This document shows positions 1-13,580 of a DNA stretch of 64,000 nucleotides, one piece after another. The notes under the pieces are model-generated. The model had not been told where the DNA came from. It did no database searches and saw nothing but the letters and a program-made list of their open reading frames with translations. The first letter of the stretch is position 1. Every line of letters begins with the position of its first letter. The translations under genes and the position numbers were made by a program. The stretch comes from Epiperipatus broadwayi (lineage: Eukaryota; Onychophora; Udeonychophora; Euonychophora; Peripatidae), in assembly GCA_028023455.1 (NCBI GenBank), contig JAQFVV010000285.1, forward strand, positions 626,001 through 690,000. The letters are read 5' to 3'.

Positions 1-194
1 ATTTAATGTACAATTTGTAAATGAATATTTTGCAAAATGTATAATGCAATTTAATGATTTAGTTATACAAATAAATTATAAAGTTATATTACAATATTCA
101 TTAAAAAACTTAAATATAGGTATAGATTTTCTTTTAGTATCATACTTACAATATTTGAATACAAGTATAATTTATATACTAAACTTTAGATATA

Positions 195-388
195 ATTAGG
201 AGGATTTGAACAACGACTTTCAAAACTCCCTTCAGCTATCCACGCCGGTTCAGCATGAAATACGTATATTGGAGATCATTTATCTTTTTCATGTGTATAT
301 GGTCATGTGTATTAGTTATATAAGATGGAGTGGATACTTAAAGGGAGTTTGAAAGTCTATGTTCAAATTCTCTCTAATTATATCAATA
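195..388. mobile_element. Fold-back/MITE-like element, short copy (family FB)
   Basis: Two arms of about 40 bp face each other: the left begins aattaggaggatttgaac and the right ends gttcaaattctctctaatt. Between them lies the family core with the words cgtatattggagatcattta and ggtcatgtgtat. The same words recur at about 1.79, 11.0, 16.6, 23.5-24.3, 50.9-51.2 and 58.1-58.9 kb, so this is a dispersed non-autonomous repeat. No coding capacity is seen. Flanking atataatta-like sequence may be target duplication, but the AT-richness prevents a clear call. Confidence 0.7.
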
Positions 389-1787
389 TTTACATTTAAT
401 AGATATACTAAGCAATAAATTATTTAATTAAATTATCAAACCATTTCAACAGTAATTTCCTTTTATTTTTTATGACCTCTTTATCCAAATAGTGCTATGA
501 AAAAAGAATACAAGAGTATAGTTAAAATGGTTTGCTAAACTATTAAATTAAGTGAATATAAACACATAATTTATTGACTCGTTATGTATTTATTATAAAA
601 TAAGCAAAATAAATTTTTAAATTTTTTTTTGCTTAAATACTGTATTAAAATTTGACATATTTAAATTATGTAAACTATTTTTCTTCCATTTAATAATTTT
701 TTCAATTTGTTTTATCCCTGAATCAGTTTCATTAATTGATTAATTTATAGCAACTCTCTTCTGTAAACATATTTCTAATTATACTTAATAAATATATTTC
801 CAATATAACTTCCTCCCTTAAAACATTATCAAATTTTTATTTAAAAACATACAATTATGTATGTAAAAAGAATCGAATGGTTTGTGATCCAGGAGCCGTA
901 TAAAAATTCACAAGAAGTTTGAATACAAGAAGCGACGGAAACGGACTGCAATCAATAGACCTTGAGTTCTGGAGTCATTCATTTTACAACTGCTTTAAAC
1001 TATAAAGTTAACCAGTATATCATTTCTGTCTTTGTATCTCAATTGATGAAGCTTTTATGTAGTCTCATGGCACTGCCATCTTTCACATCATATGCCTTGG
1101 CTAAACATTATATTTTGAATGCTGATTTTGTGATCAGTGGGTAGCATTATAAACAAATATTTGTTCTCTGATGAACCCTGTTTTTTTAAACCATTCGTTT
1201 GTCTCAGACATATTGATGCATTGATTGTTGTCTTACAATACAGTAAAGATAAGCTACAATATATATATATATTACATGTAAACAGTACTCATTTTCATAT
1301 TAAACCCAAATGATAGGAAACTTCCCGTTCTTGATTTTTCAGCAACAATTTTTATTAATTTTACAGGCATCTTTATTTATATTGTTTAATAAGTATTTTT
1401 GTTTTTATTGCTAGTATTATAAATATCTAAATAATTCTGTATTTTTGTAAATTATTTTTTTATACACATTAAAAAACAAATTTAGGTTAAAAAAATTGTA
1501 GTTAATAGGATATAATTAAATTATATGAATAAGTCAAGAATTTTTACTTTATTATTTTAATTAACATTTTTTTGCTACTATATTTTAATATAAATAAATT
1601 AAATCAGTTTTAATGTATAAATATTTATAATTATAATTTCACAACTTTAAATATTAGCAAATATAAGGGATCAAAAGAAGTTTAACTTCTTTAAATGTTT
1701 CAAAATCGCTGAATTAATTTCAAACATATAAATAATTCAAATAATTATATAAATCCCAATATTTAGATTTTTTTAAAAATTATCAGA
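389..1787. other. AT-rich non-coding stretch with a possible small inverted-repeat element
   Basis: Mostly low-complexity A/T. A less AT-rich block is bounded by the 10-bp inverted repeat CGAATGGTTT at 874-883 and AAACCATTCG at 1188-1197, which could be the ends of a ~325-bp element. A 60-codon ORF inside it (962-1144) has no recognisable domain and I do not call it a gene. Confidence 0.4.
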
Positions 1788-1789
1788 CA

Positions 1790-1862
1790 TATATGTGGTC
1801 AAGTGTATAAATGTATGAGATAGTGTGGAGAGTTGAGGGTCGTGTGAAAGTCTGAGCTGAAA
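1790..1862 (+). mobile_element. FB family fragment
   Basis: A single truncated arm with the family words tatgtggtcaagtgta, gagatagtgtggagagttga and gtgtgaaagtctgag, matching the right arms at 24.27 and 58.87 kb. Confidence 0.6.
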
Positions 1863-2399
1863 ATACTCTATATATTACATTGTTTGTATAGGTATATATA
1901 TTCCTGTGTGTTCGATATTAAAAAAAAAACTTTAAGATAATTTCAATTAACATTGTTTTTTAATTATTACGTTATTGTAGATTGATTTAATTTCAATGGC
2001 AATGAAATAGAGAGGAATTATACGTCTAATATAAATTATTTTCTTTTATTTAAACTATAAATAAATTACGTTTTAAATATTTTAATTAGATTAAAAATAA
2101 AGTAGTTTTATAGAGGATATTTTTAATTTAATAATGTAATGCAATGGTAAAGTGATTACTCAAATAAGACATACATTTTATTTTTTATGGTTGCAAAAAA
2201 AAAAAAAAAAAGAGAGAAGCAAGAATATCCAAAGTAAATATATATGTTTTTTAATTTTAGTTATAAATAAACAAAATAGTTTTAAATATTGTTAAATTTT
2301 TTATATATTTTAATTCACATTTAATTACTAATGATTAAAATCGATGTTTTCGAAGCGTTAAAAGAAAAGATTATATATATGTATGTATATATGAATCTA
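1863..2399. other. AT-rich spacer
   Basis: Homopolymeric A/T runs including a poly(A) tract near 2197-2211. I see no gene or repeat family here. Confidence 0.5.
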
Positions 2400-3201
<802 letters not shown>

Positions 3202-3615
3202 GAGATCATGTTTATAAAGAGCCATTAAATAACTGGATTCAAAATTGAAAATGTTGTCTTGTCCAATAATAGCTTATAAGTTATTTATAGTTTTTTCTTT
3301 GGTGCCTATATATTTATTATTTATGAGCCAGATATCTAGAAAAAAACTTTAAACTTATTTGGAACTTAGAAAATTTAAAATTTCACCATGACTTGAATAT
3401 TATTGGGAGCACATCAATCAGATGTCCAATCTCTATATTTTGATGTGAATCTGATAGTTAAAGTGAATAGCAGATGAGTAAAACATTTTGGATCGATTTT
3501 CGATTTCTCACAGATAATCTTTTTTTTTTTAACTACTATTTACTTGTAACAATTTGCTCAATCACATTTTAATATTTCAAGTATTATGTTGATGACATAG
3601 ATGAATATATAGGGG
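3202..3615. other. AT-rich spacer
   Basis: No ORF, repeat family or RNA gene recognised. Confidence 0.5.
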
Positions 3616-3720
3616 CTTTTTTTATCCATATGTCAAAGTATCGGCTGGGAAGCAAACCCGGGACAATGGTCTGCAAGCAACTGCTTGCTTGCAAGGCAAC
3701 TGCGCTGACCTCTCGGTTGT
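3616..3720 (-). mobile_element. tRNA-derived SINE-like unit, minus strand
   Basis: On the minus strand there is an A-box-like gaccgagaggtcagcgcagt region (written plus: actgcgctgacctctcggtt) followed by a B-box-like gggtttgcttccc and a tail tttgacatatgg running into A residues. The same order and tail occur at 17.1, 58.0 and 60.3 kb. The middle carries a local duplication (gcaagcaactgcttgcttgc), so it is not a functional tRNA. Related to Leu/Ser-type tRNA by eye only. Confidence 0.65.
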
Positions 3721-4803
<1,083 letters not shown>

Positions 4804-4835
4804 TAATTATATATAACGGGAAGTAAACTATTTTA

Positions 4836-4871
4836 ATAATAATAATGATGATGATGATGATGATGATGATA
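4836..4871. repeat. (AAT)/(ATG)n microsatellite
   Basis: Short trinucleotide run, first AAT then ATG units, flanking the hairpin on its right side. Confidence 0.9.
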
Positions 4872-5169
4872 ATTGCACCATAATTAATATACAATTATAT
4901 AAATGAGCAAGTATAAATATCAAATTATGAATATTTCCATGTAATATTAGTAACAATTTTTTTTAAAATTTAATATAAAAATATTTTTGTTAATAAAATC
5001 TTGATTATAATAGGCAAACAAAACAAAGGTGAAGATTATAATATGTTATAAGACAAACCTTAATGCAAAATAAATTAGAAGTGCATGTTTTATGTAAATA
5101 ATTATTAATTTTAATATTTGAAATTTTGTTTGTTAAAATAATTTTCTAAGTGACAATGTTATATAAAAA

Positions 5170-6930
5170 TTTAAGATCTCTGATCTTTCTTCTCACAGAT
5201 AGGGATTGATAATGGTTATTAACGTAAAATATTCAGAAAGTTTATCATAGACTAATTAAATTCTGATAATATCTCTTTTGGAACTTCGGTTCCAAACAAC
5301 AGATTCATATTCCTAATACAGCAGAACCAAAGAGAGAAACAATTTATGTTTAGTAGAGAAAGTAAATCACATCCATAATTTTAAAAACTTTAATTATCTT
5401 AATTTTAATAAGATGGTGAAATGACCCAATGCTAACAAAAATAATGTCAAGATCTTTTTTGGTGATCAACCAAATTTATTTTATGGCTTTGATAATTTTT
5501 CAGATTTTTTGGAAAAGGGAACAGTTGAACATTTATTCATATTAATATCCATCTTACTATTTTTATACCATTTCACACAATTGTTATTATCTTTTTGTAA
5601 AATGTATGCTGTCAGTAATTGAGTTAATATTTCTACATATTTTACAATCATCTGCATAACACAAAAGCTGTGAAAATTCTAAATTCTCTCCTAAATCATG
5701 ATGCAATGATACTGCCTTGAGATACTCCTAGATTGCAATAGTATGGATTACAAAACATGTTAGTAAATTTCACATAAGCCATTCTTTCCTTAATAAAAGA
5801 TTCAAACCATATAATCAAATTAGAAGAAAAACTTAATTTGTACATTTTATGAAGCAATGCAGAATGGTCCACATTATCAAATGCTTTAGATAGATCAAAG
5901 TAGACAACTTGAAGATGGCACTAATTCTTAAAGGCATTAGCTACATGATGAGTTATTGTTAGAGAAATAGTTTTAGTTGACCTACTAGGTAAAAAATTAT
6001 GTTGCACAAGGGCTAAAACCATATGTATATCATTAATATTTTTTTTTATAAATATACTTCTCGAATATGATGCAGTTGTATGAAGCACTGAAATAAGTCA
6101 GTAATCATCAGCATTATCTCTTGAACCATTTTTAAAAGTAGGTATAACTTTCATAAATTTAAGGGTGTTGGGTAAAATACAAATTTTAATGGAACATTTA
6201 AGAATAAAACACAGGGGAGTAGCAATCTACAAGTAATAGAAATATTATTATTAAAACACTCATTAAGCAATCTATACTCAGAAGACAATTAAGAATTTAT
6301 AAATAATTCCGCAAAGTGAAATGAAATGTCATCATCACTTGAAGAGAAGCTTTCATCCATTTGAGACTTTATTTTAGTAATCCCCAAATTTTCAGCAAAA
6401 AATCAAAATTTCTTAGGATTATCTGACAAGTTAAGTACAAAACGTTTAATATACTTTTGATAATCAATTCTCTGAAGAGTTTTAACCAATCTTCTATAAT
6501 TAACACAATTATTGTAAAATAAAATAAAATATGAGTTTTAGCCTTTTGCTTATGATGATAAGATTTCGTTCTAATAATTTTTTTTAGTGTAGCTGAGAAC
6601 CAAAAATGAAAATAATTGTGAGAAACGTATTTTTGATATATAAAAGTCAATCAAATCATTAAATACGTTATTAAATAAATCCATATTATAATTAATGTCT
6701 GATAATGAATATAATGAGCTCCAATCAAAATTAGAAATTGTCTTACACAAAACAAAATAATCCCTTTCTTTGTAATATCTTTTAATATTTAGAGGAAGAG
6801 ACGATTTAAAAAAAATATATATTAACAAAATATTCAGTAGGTAAGTAATGAAACTCAATAGAAAAAGTCAGAGGTGAAACACAAAAACATTTAATTTTCG
6901 GTCAGTTACCTAAAACATAATCAAGTATTC
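5170..6930 (-). pseudogene. Decayed Jockey-like LINE ORF2 (endonuclease end + reverse transcriptase), minus strand
   Basis: Reverse transcriptase/endonuclease remnant of a non-LTR retrotransposon. Reading the minus strand from right to left: an endonuclease-end trace HNRILDYVLGN near 6.92 kb; a linker DYFVLCKTISNFDWSSLY at about 6.75-6.68 kb; the RT block YFDLSKAFDNVDHSALL at about 5.9 kb; WFESFIKERMAYV and LGVSQGSI at about 5.8-5.7 kb; LCYADDCKI at about 5.65 kb, which is the catalytic YADD; and YESVVWNRSSKRDI near 5.3 kb. These are typical of the Jockey/CR1 group. Frames change several times and a stretch between the QGS and YADD motifs is missing, so no functional enzyme is encoded. Clade assignment within the Jockey group is by eye. 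Confidence 0.85.
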
Positions 6931-7041
6931 GATTATGGGAATTTAAATAAGAATTGTATTGCTTTAAAATTAAAAAAACTGTAACATCCTATATGCCTTG
7001 GGGTGTTTGTGAAGAAATATTAGAAGAAGCATTACTGAATA

Positions 7042-7356
7042 TCACGGAAAAGGGGTTAATGACGTCAGTAATGATAATGATGTATCAGAAAAAATCATTG
7101 AGCAACTATGGCAAAAGAAAATGTCTGAAATTTTATCTTGATCAGAGATAAGCAGATGAGCTACATTGTTCATGGAGGGATGATTGGAATAAGACATCGA
7201 TGGACTTGAAAGAGATGACTGATGAGAGAGGGTCGCATCATTATTAAGAGGAATTTTACAAAAGTCGCATACAAAAACGGCCCAGTACAATCTACAATTA
7301 ACAGAATTGCAACATTCCAAATGATATTTCAAACCACAGGGCCCAAAACATTTCAA
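7042..7356 (-). pseudogene. PHD-finger fragment, probable ORF1 piece of the neighbouring LINE
   Basis: A 104-codon minus-strand frame starts with Cys-x3-Cys-Gly, Tyr-His-x2-Cys-Cys and later Phe-Val-Cys-Asp-Phe-Cys, the spacing of the C-terminal half of a PHD zinc finger (GLKYHLECC...VCDFC). The rest is Ser/Asn-rich with no domain. PHD fingers are known in ORF1 proteins of CR1-group LINEs, and the fragment lies upstream, in element orientation, of the Jockey-like RT remnant, so I infer it belongs to the same element. Its first Cys pairs and the DNA joining it to ORF2 appear deleted. It could instead be a separate element piece. Confidence 0.6.
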
Positions 7357-7379
7357 TGATTTTTGCTTCTATAAATAAC

Positions 7380-7936
7380 AGCTTGACCTAACAGACAAGA
7401 AATATAAAAAGAAGCCAAAATAAATTGAAAATATTAAGCAAAATAATGAAAGAAGTTATATGTAGCAATAGCTTAAACAAAGAAAAAATCTAACAAATAA
7501 ACTATGCCTATCATAAAATAATAATAAAAAAAAACTAAAAAGAGTAAAATATCAATATCTTTACATACATATATGGTATTAATATTATCTATATAAAAAA
7601 AAAAACTAACAACATAACGACATATTGAAATCTATAAAATATATATGTACATCAATTAACAATTATCAATTAAAATCAAGACTTAATTTGTCTAATAATA
7701 TTCCAAAAAAAACCCTCTGAACATAATCCATTAGATTGTTTCAAATGAATTAATTGAATTCACTAAATATACTTGCAATTTTTTTAAAAAATGTAAATCT
7801 TGTCTTTTTTCAATATCAAGATGTTTCCGGTAAGGAAAATACTGGTATAGCATTTTTCTAGCTCTGTCTAAATGAAATCTTTTCTGCAGTTGACTAGAAA
7901 AATAGTGAATAAAGAAGTTCAAATATGATTCAGGAT
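7380..7936. other. AT-rich spacer between two LINE remnants
   Basis: No domain or repeat recognised. A 63-codon minus-strand frame (7731-7922) is basic but has no motif. Confidence 0.4.
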
Positions 7937-9509
7937 ATCTAATTTGGACAACCCAGAGAAGAAATCCAACCTATTTTACAATGAAACTATCAACCAAAAT
8001 TCCAAAGAAGCCATATTGACTAACAAAATTCAATTTGAATTTGCTAAGACTTTTAATAAAGATTTGGTTTCAAAAAAATAAGGGAAAAAAGGAAAAACTT
8101 AAAAGAAAGTTCAATAAAAGAAATAATAATCGTTTTAACGATCAGGAATTAAACTTGGGAAAAGAAAATTGGGTTGGTCATACAGAAAATGTTACTATTT
8201 CAGAAACAGAGGCTTCCAGGTTGACACAGGAGAAAACTGTCTTATCAAAAACTAAAGGGAAAAAAGCACCAATTATAGTGGGGGACCCTCATTGTAACTC
8301 CCATGTAGAGTTACAACAAGATTGGTTGAAAAATAAAAGTAAGAATGAGATCGTTATAAAAAATGAATTTCAGTCAGGGAAAATAAAAAACCTGAAGCTT
8401 AACATTACTAGCGATTCCGATAGTGTTTTAAATAGAAGTCTTGGGAATAACTTTCAAAATGATTATAAATGTGATGATTTAGTAGCTACTAATGTGGAGC
8501 AGAGTGGACAATTGTTTTCTTCTTTTGTGTCCAATTGTGGTGGACTTATTATGCTCAAATTTTGAGAGTGGAGCTAAAGGTTTTACAAGTAATGCTCAGC
8601 CTGAAATGGATCTTATGAATGATTTTGATAAGTTTCTTGATTTTCTTGATGATTATGCTGATAGAACCTTAGAGGAAAATAAACAAGAACCATCATTTGA
8701 GAATTCAGTCTTTGATTTGAACAGATGGCAGAAAATTAACAAAAGCTTCAATGAAACTATCCCACTGAAGCTTTACAATTCATTCATTAAATATTACAAT
8801 GAAAAATCTCTTATTTTAGTGGTCACAGATTTTTTTCTGCAGCCTTTTTCAATTTCCCATAGGTGGGCTTTATAGAGAATTAAGAAATAAAAAATTATGG
8901 AGCACGGTCTTCAAGATTCTGATTCATCCAAATAATCGGTATGTGATCATTGAATTACATAATAGTGATCAGAAGCTTAATTTTATATCCTTTGTGAAAT
9001 CTATATAAAACAAGTATGTGTGTCATATCAATATAATTCTTTTTGGGCAGACCAAGCACTGTTTTATTAATTTTACTGGAAGAGATTTACAATCATTACT
9101 CATTATGGTAAAATTTCTGATTTTAGATATCTCACAGAGAACAAAGCTGACTCAATTGTATATTTAAACACCACAATATTCAAACTCAGTCTTAACAAAG
9201 GTGTAAATCCTGAGAATATCCCAAATTTATTTAATAAAAAAAGTCTCACCTTTAATTGTTTCATATAAGGGAATAAGTTCACAATGTTTTAATTGTGGTG
9301 TCAGAACTCATCTCATGAAAGAGTGTCTCTCGAGGAGGTGTCAGTCTTGTTGCAAGATGAAAAAGAGATTTCACAGATGCATAAGTAATGCAGAGATTGA
9401 GAGAAAAGACTCACAGATAGTCGATGAAAGAGAATCAAAAAAAGTAACTACGGTTCAAAATAATATGGAAAACAACATCTTGATCTTCAGAATAGTAATC
9501 CAATATTGA
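7937..9509 (+). pseudogene. LINE ORF1/gag-like protein with CCHC zinc knuckle, frameshifted
   Basis: Nucleic-acid-binding ORF1-type protein of a non-LTR element, broken into several frames. Pieces in order: a Lys/Asn-rich stretch from about 7950 to 8565; a frame shift at about 8540 into an acidic segment ending near 8870; a block GGLYRELRNKKLWSTVF and FKILIHPNNRYVIIELHNSD at about 8860-8960 reminiscent of L1/Tx1 ORF1 core domains; then at 9284-9380 a zinc knuckle QCFNCGVRTHLMKEC (Cys-x2-Cys-x4-His-x4-Cys) followed by a second Cys/His cluster RRCQSCCKMKKRFHRC. Stops and frame changes make it non-functional. No RT follows before the polyadenylation signal at 10.68 kb. Family assignment to L1/Tx1 is an inference from knuckle arrangement. 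Confidence 0.65.
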
Positions 9510-9573
9510 ACTTTAGGAAAAAAAAAACATTAAATATGAAGAATCAGATGAATCAGAAAGGTACAGATTTATT

Positions 9574-10251
9574 ATGGCCAATAATAAGAAGAGGAAAGGA
9601 GAGGTGAATGGAAGCAGAGATACTGCATTAGAGTTAAATGGGAAGGTTTGTCTTGTTAATAAGAAATCTCAGTCCAATGAATCTGAAATTGAGGGTCCTT
9701 TAAAGAAAAAGGGAAAGAAGCTGATAGATAAGACCCTGAATAAGGTAGATAAAGTTTTTAATGATAGCATTGAATTAGGTGGTGATCATCTAGGTAAAAA
9801 GGTTGATGTAAGAATTCAAGAGACTACAGATGAAAGTTTTGCTGAACAATTTCTGAACGGGTTTCACGATCTTAAGGATCCTCAAGGGGGGAAAATCTTT
9901 GTGGATGTAAAGGACATAATGGATGTAATCAATAGTGATGTATTTAAACAAGAGATTGTGTTAGATGATATAGTTAACATAACCCCAAATGTGTCAACAG
10001 AATCATCAAATAAAAATGATGACCCAAACAGAATGAAAAACAAGGCAGATAGTCTATTCCAGCCTCCCAAAGCTAGTAGGCACTTAAAGATGGACTATCG
10101 GCTGAAAAAAATGTCCAAACAAATTGCTAAAAACCAACAGAGTAGACTAAGAAATGAGTTGCGATATGGTACAGCTCTTGCAAATAGCGAATATGATGAT
10201 GAATTAGATGTGCCAGGTAGGTCAATGATTAGGAATTACCAAACTAAATGA
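9574..10251 (+). CDS. Second ORF of the ORF1-type element, 225 aa, unrecognised
   Basis: An uninterrupted 225-codon frame. The N-terminus is Lys-rich (NKKRKGE at residues 3-9, LKKKGKKLIDK further in), resembling nuclear-localisation or nucleic-acid-binding sequence. The middle is acidic and Asn/Asp-rich and the C-terminus is basic (HLKMDYRLKKMSKQIAK). No known catalytic or zinc motif is visible. It lies 65 bp after the CCHC-containing frame and before a 3' UTR with AATAAA and poly(A), so I infer it is the C-terminal tail of the same gag-like polypeptide or a second gag product. The start at the first ATG is arbitrary. It may be simply the undamaged part of one long ancestral ORF. Confidence 0.45.
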   Translation: MANNKKRKGEVNGSRDTALELNGKVCLVNKKSQSNESEIEGPLKKKGKKLIDKTLNKVDKVFNDSIELGGDHLGKKVDVRIQETTDESFAEQFLNGFHDLKDPQGGKIFVDVKDIMDVINSDVFKQEIVLDDIVNITPNVSTESSNKNDDPNRMKNKADSLFQPPKASRHLKMDYRLKKMSKQIAKNQQSRLRNELRYGTALANSEYDDELDVPGRSMIRNYQTK

Positions 10252-10676
10252 AGGAGTTGGAAGTGTAAAGGATCAATAATGGGACAAGTTTCAACAGTAG
10301 TCGACATTTTCAGAATGATTCTGAGAATGGCATGGTGAGTTCTGAAGATGAGTCGATAGGTCTGCAAGATGAGGTTTTCTTCAGTGATACTTAGTGATTC
10401 AAAGTCTATCATTATCTTGAACTGTTTGGTGTTTTGATAAGTACTTAATCTGATTTCGTTCATCTGGATTATAAAAAAAAAATAAAAAAAGTTGGACAAA
10501 TGCAAATATACTAATACATACCTATCCAAACAATTCAAACCCTTGCCCCATTTATATGTATAAAACGCCACTGACCTATGTAATAATATATATTCAAAAC
10601 TATACAGACATCTATGTATTCACAAAAATAAACACTTGTATACAAAAGTAACTCTTTGTAACTTCTGTTAAATCTG

Positions 10677-10703
10677 AATAAAGTTCCCTTTTGAAAAAAA
10701 AGA
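10677..10703 (+). promoter_or_regulatory. Polyadenylation signal and retroposed poly(A) tail
   Basis: AATAAA at 10677-10682 is followed about 12 bp later by an A run, marking the 3' end of the copied transcript that carries the gag-like ORFs upstream. Confidence 0.65.
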
Positions 10704-10982
10704 AATTTTTTTTTTTTTTTGGAAATGAAAGCAAAGATGTAAACTTAACGGAGAGAAATAGAGTAAGAAAAAAATCTGTATTTTTTAAAATATAGTAACA
10801 TCCAAATAAGCGATATAATATCTATATATAGATATGACAAGTAGAGTATGTGGATTTGGATTTAATCCTTAATGAAAATATCAGAGCGTATTAAATAATA
10901 TCATTAGAAATGCTTTGATACAATGAAATTGAAATTAAAATTATTATTAACAATAATATAAGTAAACAAAATGATTCAAATA

Positions 10983-11300
10983 TAGGATTTGTTAATCTAT
11001 ATTAATCCTCCACTCCATCTCAAATAACTATCACACATGTCCACATTCATGTAAAAACATAGATGATCTCCAATGTACATATTTTGTGCAGAACCAGCAC
11101 CCATCAGTTGTGTCAGATCATAATTTCTCACACACATATACAATCAGTGTTCTGCATATATTAAGATAGCAAATCATTAAATTTTAATGGACAAGCTACA
11201 ATCTTTTCAGCCATCCAACTATTAACCCATTTCATTGAAAAACCAATGATGGAATGCTCAAAGCCCTTGATGGATTTGATAGACATTACATCAATTTAAT
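10983..11300. mobile_element. FB family copy
   Basis: Contains the family words gaaccagcacccatcagttg, acacatatacaatcagtgtt, attaagatagcaaatcatt, ttcagccatccaact and tgatggaatgctcaaa in the same order as the left arm at 23.45 kb. The terminal ggatttgaactcag word is degraded to ggatttgttaatc. Confidence 0.75.
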
Positions 11301-12414
11301 CCCTCATATTAACAAATTATTATGTATCCATATATATTAATAGAAGAGGAATCCATAAATACTCAACTTTTTTAATGTTAAGATAATGTTCATAATGTGG
11401 GATCAACATCTCCTAAGAAAATTATGTTCAAGTTTACCTTAAAATCCTTTTTTAAAATTTTAATGTGCATTTTAAGTTGTGAATATGGATTCACACCTAT
11501 TTCCATAAATGAATTATATAAGATAATTGCTCTTTATACATCTAATTTAGTTGCAGCAATTATCACAATATGACAAAATATTGTAACCTTTTATTTGTCT
11601 GTGTTGTTGTATTACGACTAATTCTGCTTTCTCCTTAAAATGATTACCAAAAAAAATAAATTAATTCACAATATCAAGTTAATAACCAAAGCTAAAACTT
11701 GCTTAAGAAATTTTTTAAACTGCTGGCTGATAAAATTTTTGAGTATTTCTATAAGAAGCATATATATATTGTGTGTGTGTGTGTCAGTGTGTGTACATGT
11801 TGTATGTAGCAATAATTAGTAACTTTAATTTTTCTTACACAATCTATAGAATTTGTAACAACCATTAAATATGCAAAGTTTGATAAAAATAATTAAACAA
11901 TCTTTGATAAACATATGTTTCTGTTATAAGCGATTTCATCAGCAGCCTAAAAACTAATTGACATTCATAGTGAACAATTTCTATTTAAATATCATTCCAA
12001 GATTCACTTTATAATGGTGTTTAACTTGATCTTGCATAGTAATGTATTTTCAGTGCATTCCTATGTGTTCTGATGCTCCTGTTAATACTTTGACTTTCCT
12101 TCATTATTTTGAAAGTATTTATAATATTACTTTGCTAAATAACATTTTTTGTGTATATGATAGAAATTGGAACTGAAATTATTAGTTTAAAATATCTGAT
12201 AATATCAGTGTGATACAGATATTACACACATTTTTAAATTCAAAAGAAGTCAACAACATCTTGACTGGTTGTATCATAATACAAATAAACTGATAGCATC
12301 ACTGACTGGTAGATTATTTGGCCCCATGCTTTTGACAATGCACTTTTTTAGCATTTCAGAAGAGAAATTGTAATTTTTAGTAATTTATATATTTATCCTT
12401 ATTTATGTATCTTA
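11301..12414. other. AT-rich spacer with a short GT repeat
   Basis: A (GT)n run lies at about 11770-11794. Nothing else recognised. Confidence 0.5.
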
Positions 12415-13580
12415 TTTATAGTAATTAATTTACTGAACAGACAGAGAGCATATATAAATAGTTTAAACAGGCTTTAGCCTGTACTCAATGCGCTTTAAAA
12501 TTTGCAATAATCAAGCATATTTTGCCAATAGAGGGAACCTTCCAAATTGTGACACAAGATAGTGGCTTTTATAAAGATAAGAGTGTCCATCTTATCTTTA
12601 ACCTAAATGTCCACTTATATAGGTGAATCTAAAGCATCTTGATTTGGAAGCATGAAGTAGTTGTTTACTCCACTGTTTAAGTCCATTATTTCCTTTACAA
12701 GTTAACTTACATAAAATCTTGCACTTTACAGTGAGTTAATATTACAGTCTTAATGTTGGAAATTCTATTATTATTGAAAAGTAGACACTATCTTGTTTCA
12801 TGGTTTGGAAGGTTCCCTCTATCAGCAAAATATGCTTGATTATTGCGAATTTTAAAGTGCATTGACTACAGGCTAAAGCCTGTTTAAACTATTTACATAT
12901 GCTCTCTGTGCACTCAGTAAATTAATTAATACTTTTCAATTAGTTAATAGAATATACAACATTAAGATCGTAATATTAACTCACTGTAAATCGCAAGATT
13001 TCATGTAAGTTAACTTGTAAAGAAAATAGTGGACTTAAATAGTGGAGAAAAATCAAGATGCTTTAGATTCACCTATGTAAGTGAACTTTTAGGTTAAAGA
13101 TAAAATGGCCACTCTTATCTTTATAAAACTCACTGTGTCATGGTTTGGAAGGTTCCCTCTGTCGGCAAAATATGCTTGATTATTGTGAATTTTAAAGCAC
13201 ATTGAGTACAGGCTAAAGCCTGTTTAAACTATTTACATATGCTCTCTGTGGATCAATAAATTAATTATTATTCTTCAATAATTAATAGAATTTTCAACAT
13301 TAAGATTGTAATATTAACTTACTGTAAATCACAAGATTTCATGTAAGTTAACTTGTAAAAGAAATAGTGGACTTAAACAGTGGAGAAAACAACTACTTCA
13401 TGCTTCCAAATCAAGATGCTTTAGATTCACCTACATAAGTGGACATTTATGTTAAAGATAAGATAGCCACTCTTATCTTTATAAAAGTCACTACCTTGTG
13501 TTGTGGTTTGGAAGGTTACTTCTATCGGCCAAATATGCTTGATTATTGCAAATTTTAAAGTGCATTGAGTACAGGCTATT
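12415..13580. repeat. Inverted/tandem array of a ~350-bp unit, about 3.2 copies
   Basis: One unit runs in one orientation (12418-12783, with aatagagggaaccttcc at about 12528) and is followed by three in the opposite orientation starting at about 12800, 13140 and 13502, each opening with tggtttggaaggtt. Shared words include tatgcttgattattg, aggctaaagcctgtttaaac, agttaacttgtaaa, caagatgctttagattcacc and cactcttatctttataaaa. The last unit is truncated. Spacings are about 340 and 362 bp. No coding capacity; looks like a non-autonomous element that multiplied locally. Confidence 0.9.

Noticed and set aside
12415-13580. CRISPR-like array
   Set aside because: Units are ~350 bp, partly inverted and without short regular spacers; the DNA is eukaryotic.
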